From NCBI GenBank assembly GCA_932521025.1, contig OW051473.1, positions 4,898,001-4,962,000 on the forward strand: 64,000 nt of DNA, read 5' to 3'. Below, one piece after another: positions 1 to 13,504 of this stretch. Each line of letters starts with the position of its first letter. The stretch's first letter is position 1. The notes beneath the pieces are model-generated. The model had not been told where the DNA came from. It saw only the letters and a list, made by a program, of their open reading frames with translations, and did not search any database. Source of the stretch: Oscheius onirici. Lineage: Eukaryota; Nematoda; Chromadorea; Rhabditida; Rhabditidae. Both the position numbers and the translations under genes were made by a program.

Positions 1-3000
1 TCTTGACCGTGAAGTGGAGCATGCAATGGCAACAGTTCCCACTGTTAAAAGTGCCAAGAGATCTCGTCAAGAAGAAGTAAATGGAACACTTGAATATCGC
101 TAATTTTCTATTCAGGATGACGATCAGGCGGCTCTTCGACGTGAATACAATGCTGCCGCTCTCCAACGTCGTCGTCCTACAACTCCTACTTCTGCGTGTG
201 TAGTTGAATCATTCGCGTTTGTTGGTGCAGAAGATGCCTCTAAAGAAGCCAATGTCGACAAAATGAAGGTCTCTATTCCGAGTAAGCATCATTTCAGCAG
301 CGTGACTATCTGAGCTTCCAGGTTCCCGCCGTCGAAAAGGTGACATGTACGAATTTTACGAGAGTATGGGATCTCAAATGCCCTACCAAGCGCGAAGAGG
401 AAGTATCTCCGGAAGGACGACCCCACTCAATGACTATGAAGGAGATATTCTGGAGGAAAATCCACAATTCAAGGACCGAGTGCCTCCAAAGCCCGTGGTC
501 AATCGCAGGATTAGCTTGGAATGGGAGAATTTCGAAGAGCAAAAAGGTATTTCAGCGACCGCGAAACGTGGGTGTGAAAAATGTTGGAATTGCACCTAGG
601 TATGCAGAGCTGTTGAACTGAACAAAAGTGCCTGAAGAAATAATTACGGCCTCATCTCAGTATAGGGCCTAGTTTGCATAATGGACGACAGCTTCTATCG
701 ACCGAGTCTTCGGCCGCCCCCACCAGCCATCGCGCACATATTGCACGTGATTTTAAGTCTAGTGCTTTTCGTTGCTCTGGAAATTTACGTTTTTTCTCTC
801 TCGAAATACCATTAGTGATTTCAAGTTGCACTTGCTGTTTTTGCTTCCTGCAAACGAAGGTCTGCGCGTATTGCCTTCTTATGCATAATCAAATAGATGA
901 TATCTAATTAGGGATGAGTGTTACTATACAACTGCAATTTGCATACTGAGCAAAAAACATGTCCAAATGTATCGCTTTTCACCGATATTAATGCATAGAG
1001 AACTGTTTGTCATTCTATTTATGCCTCAGACCTTATCCATTAAAAAGTTTTAGATAAAACTGAGATGGATCAACCGCCACCAAAGCCTCAACGGACGCTT
1101 CAAAACAGTGAGGTAAGGACAATCCAATTACTGGAAATATTTCGCCATGAGGCATTGAGAGTCTCAAGTTTCACCTTGTTCTCACACAGAAAAATCGAAA
1201 TGTCCCAAAGCGGATTTAAAGACCAACTTTAAGGCAGACGATGATGAACAACCAACATTCTCGGAAGATATGAAAGAGGAACGTGACAAATTGCGTCGAG
1301 TATGATCCATTGATGCGCGTTAATTCAGCTATTAATTTTTAGGAGAGACTAGCCAAGAAGAATTCACCTCCTACGGATAAGACTGAAGCCGTTGTTCCCC
1401 AAAAATCCATTGAACGGCCACCAAAGCCGACCTCTCCTCCTGTAAGTGTTTTCACTTTGTGTAATAAACGGAAATTCAGAAGCTTGTGAGATCGCGACAG
1501 AGTACATTGGATAAAGCACCGTCATTAAAATCCAGGCAGAGTACAATGGAAAAAGAGCCGTCAGTGAAATCGAGATCAAGCACAGTCGACAAGAATTTAT
1601 CGGGTGTTGCAGCTGGAGACGAAATGATGGCGTCGGTAGAGGAAACTGCTGAAGAGTACACTTACGATCCTAACGACTATCCAGGTTTGTTGATAGCTTT
1701 CAATGGTGTAATCTTGTTAAGGATACATATGGAATTATGAAAAGCAGGAATGGGAAGTTGATCCCAACTACGATCCGGAAGCTCATGCTCAGCAAGAAGC
1801 CTATAAGTATGATCAGCAGGCAGGCGAGCAGCAATATCACGACTATGGTGATCAGTATCAGGAGGGATATGATCAGCAAGCTTACGGTCAGCAATATGCC
1901 GAAGGGCAGTACGATCAGCAGAACTATGAGCAGCAGCAGTATGAAGAAGGACAGTATAATCAGCAAGAATACGATCAGTACCATGCTGGTTATGATCAAG
2001 GAACCGAAGTACAAGCTCCGAATGAGTACGACTATACGACAAGTGCATTCCATTCCGGATATGATCAGACTGAGCAACAAAACTATTACGGAAACACCGA
2101 GTACGATTACACTACTGCTGCATATCATGCCGGATATAACCAAGGAGCTGAGCAGACGACTACGGCGGGCTATGAAGATCAAAACCAACCAGAAGAATAT
2201 GACTATAGTGCAGCCGGATACGATCAAAACTACGCTGGATATGAGCAGCAGTATCAAGCTGAAGCGGTCCAAGGTCAAGATTACCAATATGGCGAAGCAG
2301 AAGCTTACGATACTAACGGTTACGACTGTTCTCAGTATCCAGGCTATGATCAGACGTCTGCAGCTAAAAATACCGCAGAACAAGGTTGTGTCGTTTTTCT
2401 AATACATACTGGCAATTTTTAGATCAATCTGCAGCTCAACCGTGTGTTCTACCAGCAGCCGAGGAAATTCCAAGGCCTTCAGTTCCTGTAGCAGCTGCAG
2501 CTCCTCTTTTTGCCAGGTACCCGCTGTGACTTATTTTTCTAACGCTGAAGTTCAGTGCACCAGCGCAAAATGATCCGTATGACTGGGAAGGGGTGTCTCA
2601 CCAAGATGTACCAACTAACGTCGCCCCAACTTCTCCCCCACCCATTCAGTCATCTCCTGCCAGACCACCAGCACCACCACGTCCTGTCGGCCCCACTGAA
2701 CATCACGCTGATGAGCAGGTAGCGGCAGCAGCTCCTTCAAGGCCGCCTCCAGCAGCTCGTCCTCCACCACCAAGGCCGTCGGCGCCAGCTGCTAAGCCTG
2801 CTCCTCCTCCAGAGCCTGCACCAGAGGAGGAAGATCCTTGGGCACGGTTCAAGGCTATGACTGAAAAAGTGAACAAAGATATGGCACAGACAAGCGAATT
2901 GATGAAAAACTTGGAAGAAAGTACTGCAGCAAAGGACATCAAAGACGAGAGCTACTTGGCCGGTGTTGGGTAAGCGGATTGTTGTCAATCGTTCAATTTT

Positions 3001-6000
3001 TTTTTTCAGTGGTGAACAAGGCTATATTGACAATATTGCTCAAAGAGAGATTGTCAGAAAGGCAGAAGAAGCCAAAGAAGCCAAACAACTCAAAAAGAAG
3101 TTGAAACAGACTGGAAAGAAAGCAGCGTCGCCAACGTTTGATCCAGACGAAGAAGACAGTATGGATAAGGCGGCACAAGAACTTGCTGCAAAACTTTCTG
3201 CGAAAATGGACATGGAGAACTGGAAGCCCAAATTGAAGCAAACAGAAAGCGTGAAAAGGGAAGACTCGATGTCAGCTATTCCTCCAAGAAAAAGGTATGT
3301 TAATTTTAAGTATTGTTCTGAGGTTAGATTCAGAAGTTCTTTGAAAGACTCCCAACAGGATTCTGGAGGCTCTCTGGAGTTACCAGCTCATCTTAACAAT
3401 CAGCAAAGAGACAGCATCACTCCAAAAGGCGACCTGTTAGTTCTTCCCGAAAGTTTAAGTTATAACCAATTTAGAGATCCTAGTGATCCTGTTCTCGCTG
3501 CACCTGCTTGGGCAGACTTTGACACAGCGGAGCCCGTTCTTCCACCAAGTGAAAGTGGTTTCTTCAGTAAGAAAGCAAGCGGTTCGACTAGTGAAACAAT
3601 CGCCGATCCGTTTGCAACGACATCTGGTGATCCATTTGCTCCGCTGGACAATGCCCTGATTGAGGAGGTATGCTGACATTTTCTCTGTGACAAATTGTAT
3701 GTATTTAGAACTACGATCCCTTCGCTGTTCAGTCAGCCGATGACATAATGGCCGCTGCAAAAGCAAAAGCCGAAGAGGCTAAACAACGGTTAGAAGGAAA
3801 AGAAGACGTTGATTTCTTTGATGCTGGAAGGTATCTAATTGCAAAACTTGTAAAAGTCACGTGTTCAGACAATCTCCTGACAGTTCGTCGCCTACTCCGG
3901 AAGGAGGCAGTCCTGTGAGCCACAGACCACAAGGATTCGAGGATGACTTTAAATGTGAAACCGGAGACGGCGAAACACCAACACCGTTGTACGATGAAGA
4001 CGATTCTCTGCCCCTTCCTGACTTTCTCCCGAAATTTGCTGGTGACGGTTGGCAGCTCATGATAAGGTACACTGACATATTTTACTCTTTATGTTTACTT
4101 TAGACATCCAATCAAGAAAAAGTCTTTCATGGCTGAGCGATGCTGGAAGCCATGTTTTGTGAGACTTCGGGATCACACGTTGTATGTCTTCAATAACAGG
4201 GAAGATCCACGACCTATTCAAGTGAGAGCGAAAACACTTCACAAAATAATGATTCAGGAATTGCTTTTGCAAGCCACATATTCGCTGTCGGATACAACTC
4301 TTCAAGCTTATGATATTTATGGCAAAATCCATACTGTCAAACTGCAGTACGTCATTTACAAGGAAAAAGTTGGAATCAGACCTGGTAAGCATGAAGTATT
4401 TGGTTTATTTAAAACAAATTCAGGTCAAATTACTAGGCTTGTCGAAGGTCACATAACTAAATACGGTCTACCTCTTGAACACTCTGCTCAATGCAATGTA
4501 CTTCTCAAGTTCGGTTCTCTCGATGCACCAGAACTGCAATCTTTCGTTACCACAGTGGAAGATATTCTTTTCCAATGTCCGGCCAAGCGAGACACTAAGC
4601 CGATTTACAAGCAGGATGAAGTTCAGGTAGTCGCTACTTTCTACGCTAAAAAAAATAAAAAAATGTAGGTTCACTGCTACGACGAGTATTCTGCCTACGT
4701 GGACAAGGATGGAATTCTGTCCGATCAAAAAGCTCGAGTTCGCATGTTCTGTCTTGCATTTGTTACTGGTTCTCCATTCTTGGAAATTGGCCTGAACGAT
4801 CGTAGACGACAAGGAAAAGTAAGTTTTTTAAATATTTGCAGATGGAAAATTTTAATTTGCAGGAGATTGTGAGGAGAAAGGACATTTTGCCGATGTACAC
4901 CGAAAGATGGATTCGCTTCGAAAACCTCGAGTTTCATAGCACCGTTGACAGACCCGCGTTTGAGGCGGAACAGGTCATTCGTCTCAGTCCTCCAGATGGT
5001 TGCTTCTTTGAGGTTGACAGAAGATAAAGGCAGTTAAAAGAGATGTTTCAGATTATGAGGTTCCGCGTACGACCGCCGCGCAACCGTGAAAAGGCCTTGA
5101 ACGTGAAGTGCATAATGAAAATCGCTGGCTCAAAAGTATTTTTTTGTATAAAAACAGAAAACAGCTTTGATTTTAGGTTGAGATCCGAATGGAGGTCATG
5201 GCTGCTTCCGAACTGGAAAAAAACAGAGGTGGAAAGCAAACAAGGCGTCAAATTCCGTGCGAAGATATCGCCGTTCGGTTCCCCATTCCTGAAGCTTGGA
5301 TTTATATCTTCCGCGAGGAACGTCACTGGGGCGTTGGATCGGTGCACTCAAAGAAATTAAGACCCGGCAAAGTCAAGGCAAGTGCCATTCGGTCAAAAAC
5401 GATCAATTTTTGCAGAACCTGAAAGATCGCCTTCTCGGAGCTGTGCAATCAAACGAGCCGAATTTAATTGAAGTAGCAATTGGAGAGGCCAAATATGAGC
5501 ATGTTTATCGTTCCCTCGTGTGGAGAATCCCCCGCCTACCAGAAAAACATCACGCTGCCTACAAATCACACCTGCTGAAGTAGGTTCCTCTTATCAACAG
5601 GGAATGAGGGATCAATATTTAGATGCCGCTTTGAGTTGTCCTCGTTCGATCTGATGCCGGAAACATTCCTACCGCGTTGTGATGTCGATTTCACAATGCC
5701 GCTGGCGACAGTCTCAAACACTGTTGTTCGATCGGTCTCCGTGGAACAACATGAGGACTCCGACAGAGTAGAGAAATTTGTCCGCTATGTGGCCAAATGC
5801 CAATACAAAGTGAGAAATGCAAGTCAACAAATAAAATTTACACAGGTCGAAATCGATTACGTGCAGTGTGCCGATTTGGATGTTGATACAGCCGATCCTT
5901 CTGCCAGCCCTGAAGCAGCCATCCAGGGTGTACCGGATCTTCATCAGCCCGCATTCCATCCGGATAACGTCCGAGATCTGAATGAGGGTTATAGAATTGA

Positions 6001-6109
6001 CTTCCCTGAGAGAGAAGCACCTGCCAACGACTCGAGTTCCGACGATGAGGATGACAAACCTAACAAAATGCCAATCATTCAAATAGATATGAAAAACTAC
6101 GGCTATTAA
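1..6109 (+). CDS. unc-41: Stonin (UNC-41-like) endocytic adaptor, 5'-truncated by the window
   Basis: Stonins link synaptic vesicle cargo such as synaptotagmin to AP-2/clathrin during recycling at nerve terminals. The window opens inside an exon (frame starts at base 2). The N-terminal half is disordered: Ser/Arg-rich repeats near 1486-1600, a Tyr-Asp-Gln-rich stretch at 1760-2385, and a Pro/Ala-rich stretch at 2600-2830. DPF motifs near 3600-3650 are of the kind that bind AP-2 appendage and EH-domain proteins. From about 4020 comes a stonin-homology region (KKSFMAERCWKPCFVRLRDH) and then a mu-homology domain to the end. At least 15 short introns were traced; the one at about 547-1052 is long and phase 1. 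The stop is TAA at 6107-6109, with AATAAA near 6320. Assignment to stonin is firm. The symbol rests on recalled similarity to C. elegans UNC-41. Confidence 0.88.
681..815 (+). CDS. Possible 44-aa membrane peptide or alternative first exon inside a stonin intron
   Basis: An ATG at 681 opens a short frame (MDDSFYRPSLRPPPP) with a hydrophobic run of about 20 residues, ending at TAG near 813. It sits in the same-strand intron at 547-1052 of the stonin gene. A GTGATT donor-like site follows residue 22, so it could instead be an alternative first exon. C. elegans unc-41 is, as I recall, expressed with alternative N-termini. There is no homology call and it could be chance. Confidence 0.2.
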   Translation: MDDSFYRPSLRPPPPAIAHILHVILSLVLFVALEIYVFSLSKYH

Positions 6110-7754
6110 AGTCTGTCCAAGTATTTCGTATTCACTTAAAACTGTTGTCTCGCTAAAGGTTGTGCCACAATCCCCCATAAACGCTTTTTTTATTTATTGC
6201 GTGCCGTAGCCTTATGATTTTTTGGTTGTGATCTCATTTTGATGTCAAAGCAATAGCATTCCATACTGCAATCATTAGAGTCATAGTAGATTATATATTT
6301 TTATGTCATATGGTTTTTAAATAAATGTATTCAGCTCAAACGGACATATTTAGTCAAATCATGTTAGCTCCGATTAATCCAATTTACTGTCTCTCCAGAA
6401 AAACGAATAGTTTTATGCGACAGCACTACAATGTTGGATAGTTTAAGCACCTGTCTCAAATTGTTGCGAGTTCCCGTAAGAAATCAATTCAGGCGCTGGC
6501 GCCACAGCTGTTTTCAGTCTAGAGAATCGATTGGCCGTGCTGCGTTACGCCATTCCCCCTCTCACGTAATCGGGGCGGCGGGCTGGCAGCAAGCCGTATG
6601 TATGCGCCTACACCGCAAAACTATCGCGGCGGCAAGTAGCAGTTGAAAAGAAGTCCAGGATTGCTTTTGCCGTGCCTTTTTTATGCCCCGAAAACTACTC
6701 GTTATTCGATTAAACCCTATCTTCATAGTTGCCTGTGTGTCATGTGTTCTCATGCCATTCTCACGAGTTTTACTCCTTCAACCTATACGCGCCATTCAAA
6801 GAAAACAGCCCTCTTCCAATCTGTAATCCTATTTCGACTCTTTTCCTCTTGGCGTAAAATGCGTTTGGCTCATAGTTTATGTCTCTTGCGCTCGGGCAAT
6901 AGACAAAGGTTTTTCTATTGCCACCCGCAGCCCGTCCAAATGTCTCCTCTTCGATCTTTTACAAGCAGCTATTGCAAAAAGATCAGCGAGATCTAAATTC
7001 GTAAACTACTGATTAGTGCGAGGTGTGATTAAACGCCGCCCTTCTCAGTAAACTACAATATTCATTTTTCGTAACTGAAATTTTGTCTAGCTATATGATT
7101 TCTTTCTCACAAATCTTGATATTCGCCTCATCCTTTCTTAGAGCCAATCTTCACCCATTTTTTTCTGTTTTCACTGTTCAAAAGTTACTCGCCTTTAACT
7201 GATAGACATAGAACGCTTGCATGATGGGAGCTGACTGGTGATTGCGCAACTAGCACCCATGCTGTTTACAAAAGCTGTCGTTGACTAGATCAGCTTTTCC
7301 ATAAATTTTTGTAAAATGAAACTGTCGTTCATATGTACAAGATACTATCTAAGATTCAAAACAGTTTAAAGCATCGCTATTTGTGCGAAAATCTCCAGAA
7401 ACTGTTGAGAAATGATCAACAATAGCTTCCGTTTGCAAGGTGTTGCTTCTGTCAACTCTTAATTTAGGCTCGTGACAGAATGCGTTTTGCGCTGTCGCAA
7501 TATATTGATTGCGCAGAGCGCCTTTTCTACTGCAAATTATAAGTTGCGCATGAGGGTAATTAATATTAACGGAGCTTTATGTGAAAATCACTCAAATGAC
7601 CGTTGAAGTCGAGGTACGTGGTACGCGACTCTTTATAGCCCTCTGTGCGGCGCAGATCTTCCTCACCCCCCATTCATCCAATATTCTCTCTGCGCTGCGT
7701 TTCTCTTTTGACTGGATACACACACTGCATCATGCAACAATTTTTCAGACTTCT
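6110..7754. other. Intergenic region downstream of the stonin gene and upstream of the MADF gene
   Basis: It begins with the 3' UTR and polyadenylation signal of the stonin gene (AATAAA near 6320). After that I see only short frames with no splice-consistent structure. It presumably contains the promoter of the gene starting at 7755, but no motif can be supported. Confidence 0.5.
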
Positions 7755-9161
7755 ATGTCCATTGAGGTGAAAGCTGAGCATGCGAATGAAGGCTCAGCTC
7801 ATCTGCCGCTTTCGGAACTATCACCTTTGGGAGAAGATGACGAGGCCGCACAGGTACTCGAGGTTGTTATTTATCTAATCCTTACTAACTACCGTTGAAA
7901 AGAACCATCAAACCAAATCCTTCAGGCTGCGCAATATCCGTGTAATGCCGATGACATTTTCGAATGTAAACTGATCGACGCCGTTGAGAAAAATCAATGT
8001 ATATATAACAGGTATCCCTCTCTTTACGGTGTCTACGTCACGATCGCGGCTTAAGGTGCCACCCGTTGCATAAGATGTCCGACTATAAATTACATGTTTG
8101 GAACCAGATTGCCAAAGAAATGGGTTTTAGCGGTAAGAAAGCGTTGTTTTACTCTCTCATCATTCCGTCACCCAGGTCCCGGCGTTGAGTTGGAGCGAAA
8201 ATGGCGACATATGAGAGATCGTTATGTAAGATTACGGAAGTTAGTGAAAACATCACAGCCGTTGAAAAAGAATGACAAATGGTTCGTATCTTTCAGACTT
8301 TTTAACAATTTTCTCTAGGTTCTACTACTATCAGAAAATGTCTTTTTTGGATCCGTATGTTGAGCACCGTAACCGGCGAAAGCGGGGCGACCTTTTGAAC
8401 AATGTGCTGAGTGTCACAACAGAGACGCAAGGTAGGGCAGCCGACACAAAAAAACTCTTGCACGGCATTGATTCAGACGGTATGGCAGAGAGACAAGAAG
8501 ACGAGGGAAGCGACTCTGGGGAGGGTGAGGTTGACGTTGACCCCCTCAAGGGGTTTTATGCTTCCTTTTTAACACAAGCCGTTAACTCTGCTACTACCAA
8601 TGGAGGACTTGTGGTGGAGGTTTTCAAGCATAGATATTCGTAGTGAGCTAACCGTTTCAGCAAACGTCCCCCGCATTGCCCACAACATCCCTTCCGTCAA
8701 CTTCCTCTGATTTCCGTGGCGGCACTCCCGCCAAACGGATCAAGCTGGAGCGTTTTGAAGAGGAAGTGGAGGAATCTGAGGTGAGACTGACCTTTGCAAC
8801 ATGCCCGAGGTTTAAAAACTTCCTGTGCGGCTTTCAAGGAAACGCAACTGATGACGTAAAAACTGGCTGCGTTGCACAGAACAAGGTGTTTCCATGGTCA
8901 TTGGCCGCAAAAAGCAGATGTTTCCCTTCTTGCTAATGTCCTTGCGGCGCACCGAGGACAAAAACTGGGATTTTCGCTGCCGCTTTGCAATATGCTTTGC
9001 GATATTATTGGCTCGATGCAATAACTATCTTTCAGGTCTCACTGTTTGTTCGATCGATTGAGAAAACATTGAAATCGATGGAGCCTCAGACGTTCGCACT
9101 GGCACGATTGGAAATCTCCCGCGTCCTGTATGATTGTCAGTTTGGAAAAAAAAACAAGTAA
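7755..9161 (+). CDS. MADF-BESS domain DNA-binding protein
   Basis: A probable sequence-specific transcriptional regulator. The start follows a trans-splice-like acceptor (TTTTTCAG, then ACTTCT, then ATG). After an acidic leader comes an MADF domain over exons at about 7925-8335. It includes FECKLIDAV, VWNQIAKEMGF and LERKWRHMRDRYVRLRK, and closes with the aromatic FYYYQKMSFLDPYV segment. A disordered acidic linker follows with a basic PAKRIKLE patch that may be a nuclear localisation signal. The last exon (9033-9161) encodes a BESS-like motif (SLFVRSIEKTLKSM, then FALARLEISRVLYD). A roughly 250-bp intron (8781-9032) precedes it. MADF-BESS proteins bind DNA through MADF and self-associate through BESS. 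Which nematode madf gene this is cannot be said. Confidence 0.85.
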
Positions 9162-10238
9162 CCAAATCTAGACGAGTAGTTGTTAGTTGCCCATCAGTAG
9201 TTTTATTCACTTGTCCCGGTGATTCTGTGACTGATCTAGTTTTATGACATTCCTTTCGAGTTTATTGCAGGTTTTACCCAGGAGTACTTATCCCCAGAGC
9301 GGTTTGATCAATTTAAGTTTCTGTGCCACTTTTTTTTCATAAAAGTGCCCCGATTCTAAAGAGAACCTCGTAAGACCCTTCACCCCCTCTTTCACTCCTA
9401 TTTTTACCGGTATTTGAGCACCCAGTCCAAGATTAAAAATTATAAAGATTGCTACTTCAAATCGCTTTATATTCGAAACTGATGTATAGTTAAGTGGAAC
9501 ATCTGTGAGTGGCCCCGGCAAAAAGTGGCTGAGGCAGCTGTGTTGTTTGCTGAATTGAACAACAGCTTCGTTAGAGTACCAACTGACTATCACAGCATGC
9601 TCAAATGGCACAGAAAAGCGTCATTTCCTCCTTCGAGAACCTTCGCCGATGAGTGCAGAGTTTGAGATCAAGTGTTAGAGGCAGCTATTGCAGTCAAAAA
9701 TAACAGTCTTGACCTCTTGACCTCCCGGGCGAACGCTGTGAAAGAAATATCACGGTCATAAATGAATTTGACACAGTGGAAGCATTTCATCAATAAGGAA
9801 CTGCAAATGTTTAGAATATCTGCAAAACAAAAGTAAACAACGTTTTGAGCTTGGAAGTAGATAATAAGAGAACTATTATAAATTTGATTTTTCTGCTATC
9901 CAGGATTAATCAACAGGCACTAATAAAGGTGCACTCGAAATTCCTGTGCCGACACTTCTTTTTGTTCCATGAGCCGAGTTTCCTTTTAGATGACATGACT
10001 GAAATACCTCATACTGGTCAAGTTACGTGCATGTTCCCTTTTGATTTTTCTTCTGTGACACGCCTCTTTTGTGCTTTCCTCCCACCTCGGCGCACTCTTC
10101 ACCAGCTGTCAAGAGGCTCGGAGCCAGTGTCCGGCTCACTTGCAGTGATACTTCTTGCCGCGGTTGCGACCCAACGGCAGCTCTTCTTCTATTTTTGGTG
10201 TCGCCTTCTCAGGAACTGCAGTTCCTGTTCAGGCAAGA
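9162..10238. other. Intergenic region upstream of the methyltransferase gene
   Basis: About 1.1 kb. Frames on both strands (for example 9288-9611 minus) show no domain, splice logic or codon character that I can support. The C/T-rich tract just before 10239 probably contains the trans-splice acceptor of the downstream gene. Confidence 0.45.
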
Positions 10239-11369
10239 ATGACTTACAACATGACTTCTGTATTCAGCTTCGAGATTCAAGTGAGTTCACAGATTAGAAC
10301 AGCGAATCTTCCGATGTTCCAGCCATTGACTGAAGTCGCCAAAAAGCTACTGGACACACCCGATGGCATTTTGGACAGAACTACCTTTATGACCGAGTTT
10401 GACACCAACGATTACCTAAGGGTAAGCTACATCTTTCTCTATTGAATCTTTGTTTTAAGGACTTCTACTCAAAAGTGGATGAGCCAGCGATGCAAATGGT
10501 TCTCAAGTTCTTGCCGAACATTGTCGCGCGTATTGGAAACGTAACGAGAGTGTTGGATTTCGGAGCTGGACCCACCATTCACATCGCGGCCTGCTTCCGA
10601 AACACGGCTGAAGAGGTAGCATTAAACTAATTGGCTTTGAACGTTTGTCAAAATCCACATATTACGCTTCTAGAAGGTTCGAATTACAGATTTATCTGGC
10701 TGACTACCTCCCGCAGAACCGTGAAGAACTGACTCGCTGGGTTGAGAACAGATCTAGGTTTGATTGGAAAATCCCCTTGCAAATGGTCCTTACTCAGGAG
10801 GTAGTTACTTCATTAAAGACAGTCTTTACCATCAAGCATAGGGCAAATCTTGGAGCGAACTCGGAAGCATGGAACCCCTAACTAGACAAAAAGTTCGTGG
10901 AGTTTATCACTGTGATTGCTTTGCTGATCCAGCACTTGACGGCCCCAAACATCTACTCGGCATTCTCGATGTGAGGCGATCAAAATGACAATATCATGGT
11001 TAGACTTTAGGTGGTGGTAACTACTTTCTGCATCGAGTATTGCTGCAATACTTACGAGGAGTACAAGGACTCGGTCAAGCGCATTGCAGACCTCATAACG
11101 CCTGGCGGTAAGTGTCAATAAAAAGAATCAAGTAGTTACCAGATGGTTTACATTCTTTTTTTGCAGGCCATCTAATTATCGGTGGCGTTCTCGAAGAAAC
11201 ATGGTGTTCTTTCGGCGGACGCACGTTCAGTTGTTTGTACGTGACCAGAGAGATGATGCTGAACGCGCTGGCTGAGGCTGGACTAAGTTTGGTCGCAGAC
11301 AAAAAATCGACAGTGCTCTTCGAGATCAACGGAATGTTCCTCATCTGTGCTCAGAAGTGTCGCAATTAG
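10239..11369 (+). CDS. NNMT/PNMT/TEMT-family SAM-dependent N-methyltransferase
   Basis: Transfers a methyl group from S-adenosylmethionine to a small amine (nicotinamide, phenylethanolamine or a thioether in known members). The N-terminal part has the family's FMTEFDTNDYLRDFYSKVD region. Motif I is VLDFGAGPTIHIAACF. The IYLADYLPQNREELTRWVEN segment is typical of NNMT/PNMT enzymes, where it supplies the Asp-Tyr that contacts SAM. A VVTTFCIEYCC strand and the LITPGGHLIIGGVLEETW segment follow, then FEINGMFLICAQK at the C-terminus. The exons join cleanly in phase, and the stop is TAG at 11367. It converges on the minus-strand PLP enzyme, with 141 bp between stops. The substrate cannot be told from sequence. 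Catalytic-core signatures look intact. Confidence 0.88.
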
Positions 11370-11510
11370 AAAACAAGGAGCAACTGTATACACTTCACAT
11401 TACATTGTACATTATAATCTTTCCATTTAACGAGTTTGTTTTTTTATATCCACCGGTACTCTATAAATGCTAGGTAATACTTGCAAAATATTTATTGAAC
11501 TAGATTACTG

Positions 11511-13412
11511 CTAGTAGTTGATCTCACCCACGATTGATGAATGACTATCGAAAAACTCGTAAAAGCGACGGAAAGCTAAAAACAGTTTTTTGTACAGTTG
11601 TTTTATTTGTGCTTACCCTCATAGAGTTGGTCCTTGTCACACGCAAAGACCAATCTCATCCATCCAGGTTGCGAACATTTGCAGTGGCTGAAAAACGACC
11701 GTCATTAAACCGAGGTGATTTACCGACCTTCCGGGTGTCATGAAAATACCCTTGGCTGAAAGAGAGTTGAAGAGCTCTTCTTCAGCTTCGAATGAATTTG
11801 AAGAGAGTTTCTGAATGCTAACTGTTTTTAGTGTTTCTTCAAACTACCTTGCTGAAGTCAACAAACACAAAAATTCCTGCAGGTGATTTTGCGTAAGGGA
11901 TATCGAGATTGTCCAGATTTTCAGCGACAAATTTGTAGTGTGCTCGGATTCTTCTTAGCTTCTCCTCCTTGAAAGTGCTCAACCATTCTGTAAGTCATTT
12001 TGATAAGTAACTAGGAAAGTCTACTCTTGTCGGACAAAAAGTTGGACACAAAGTCTTGAGCCAAAGATGATACAGGTTCTGTGAGCTCCAATTGTCCCAG
12101 GGCGTAGTGTAGATCGCGGTTGTTGGTGTGGACCATGCTCAATCTCACTCCCGGCAATCCGAAATCCTTGCTCAGACTCCAAAACCAAACACTTTTGACG
12201 GAAAGTTTCATTTGAAGAGCAAGGAAGGATGTGAACTCAGTATTGGGATCATGAACACATTGGGAGAAAGACTCATCGACGAGAAGCCAAAGTCCTTTTC
12301 TGAATAACGAACATTTTTTCAAAATTAACAGAACTGCTCACTCATCCGCCCAATGTGCCAACTCGTTCAGTTCCTCAGCCGAATGAACGATTCCCATTGG
12401 ATTATGCGGATTGATTACAATGACGGCTTTTACGTTTTCTCCCTGAGCTCATGTTAACAAGATACAACTACAAACTTACTTGTTCCGTTCTTTCCACAAA
12501 GGCACGTTCATACGCAGAAATGTCGATCCGAGGTGACTTCAAGTCAAACTGCAAACATTTCAATTGAGAATTAACAAAACTTACTTCAACTGGAGCCAGA
12601 TGACACTGAGCTCTGTCGGAAACGTTGACAAAGTTCCTGGAGTAGGTCGGTGTATTGGTCAGAATGACGTCGTCGCTGTCGAACAGACAGTGGCAAAGGA
12701 GATCATATGTGGCGTTTCCGGAAGGAAGGAGAACAAGAAGTTCGTCTTGAACGTCTGCGCTATGCTCGTTTCGTAGATACTCGCACAGTTTGTTTTTAAT
12801 TCTAAAAACATTTTCATTAGGAAGCTATGATTTTCATACTCCGGATGTCCACCAGGTGGGCCGTAATGAATGATGTGCTTGTAATCCGGCACAAATAGCT
12901 CTGGATGTTGCCGGAATCTCTCCTCGACCAGTTCATTACACAAGTTGTTCTCGGCGGTGCAAAGGTTGACGTTTCCCTGAGAAAACAAATAGTTCAGCTG
13001 AAGAAGCACAAACCGATGTGTTCTCTTTTGTGTATTGTTTTTCCTGCATTTGATAGAAGACCTTATAGGCTGGGTCGGTTCTGCATAGAATCTCACGAGC
13101 TCGTGAAGACAGAGAGTTTCCTGAAGGAAGCGATTTCTTTTGGGAAAAATTGGTCTACCGATGTTTGGCTTGGCTTTCTCCTTCAAACATTGCAGAAGCA
13201 AACGGCGTATCTTCGGAGTGACAGAAAAGTCCAGTGCCGATGAATTTGAAGTCAGCTCGGACAAAAGGACACCGAGAGGATCATGCTGAAATTTCTATTT
13301 AAGTGGATATATGAATTCTCACCTTGTTAATCACTATGGCGTAGTTTCCTTTGATAATAAAGTTATCCTGATTGACCTCAACTTCGAGTATTTCTTCGTC
13401 AGTTTTGGTCAT
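11511..13412 (-). CDS. ACC-synthase-like class I/II PLP-dependent aminotransferase
   Basis: Resembles animal ACCS-like proteins of the fold-type I aminotransferase family. Animal members have no well-established reaction. Visible motifs in order: the substrate-region NVNLCTAENNLCNELVEER near 12950, HYGPPGGHPEY near 12850, INPHNPMGIVHS near 12400 (Asn-Pro pair contacting PLP), and the PLP-lysine segment SLSKDFGLPGVRLS near 12150. The C-terminal CSQPGWMRLVFAC arginine segment near 11650 binds the substrate carboxylate. The core therefore looks catalytically competent. The first ATG is taken at 13412, six bases after a TTTCCAG acceptor. That acceptor also fits an in-frame cis-intron (13419-13504, phase 0) joining this frame to the large repeat protein upstream. 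The gene may therefore be the C-terminal half of a fusion, or a trans-spliced downstream gene. Confidence 0.85.
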
Positions 13413-13504
13413 GGTGTGCTGGAAAGTACACGATAAGCAACAAATGACCCCGGTGAGGGCACAATGGTTTATACAGCCAATGTAAACAAGGATAAGGCAC
13501 TAAC

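Noticed and set aside
1700-2383. Long hydrophobic frame opposite the stonin YDQ repeat (227 aa) and a plus-strand 221-aa frame
   Set aside because: Both are shadow frames of the low-complexity stonin coding repeat, which is in phase with the flanking exons.
9288-9611. 107-aa minus frame near 9.3-9.6 kb
   Set aside because: No homology or splice partners. A transposon remnant was considered but no motif supports it.
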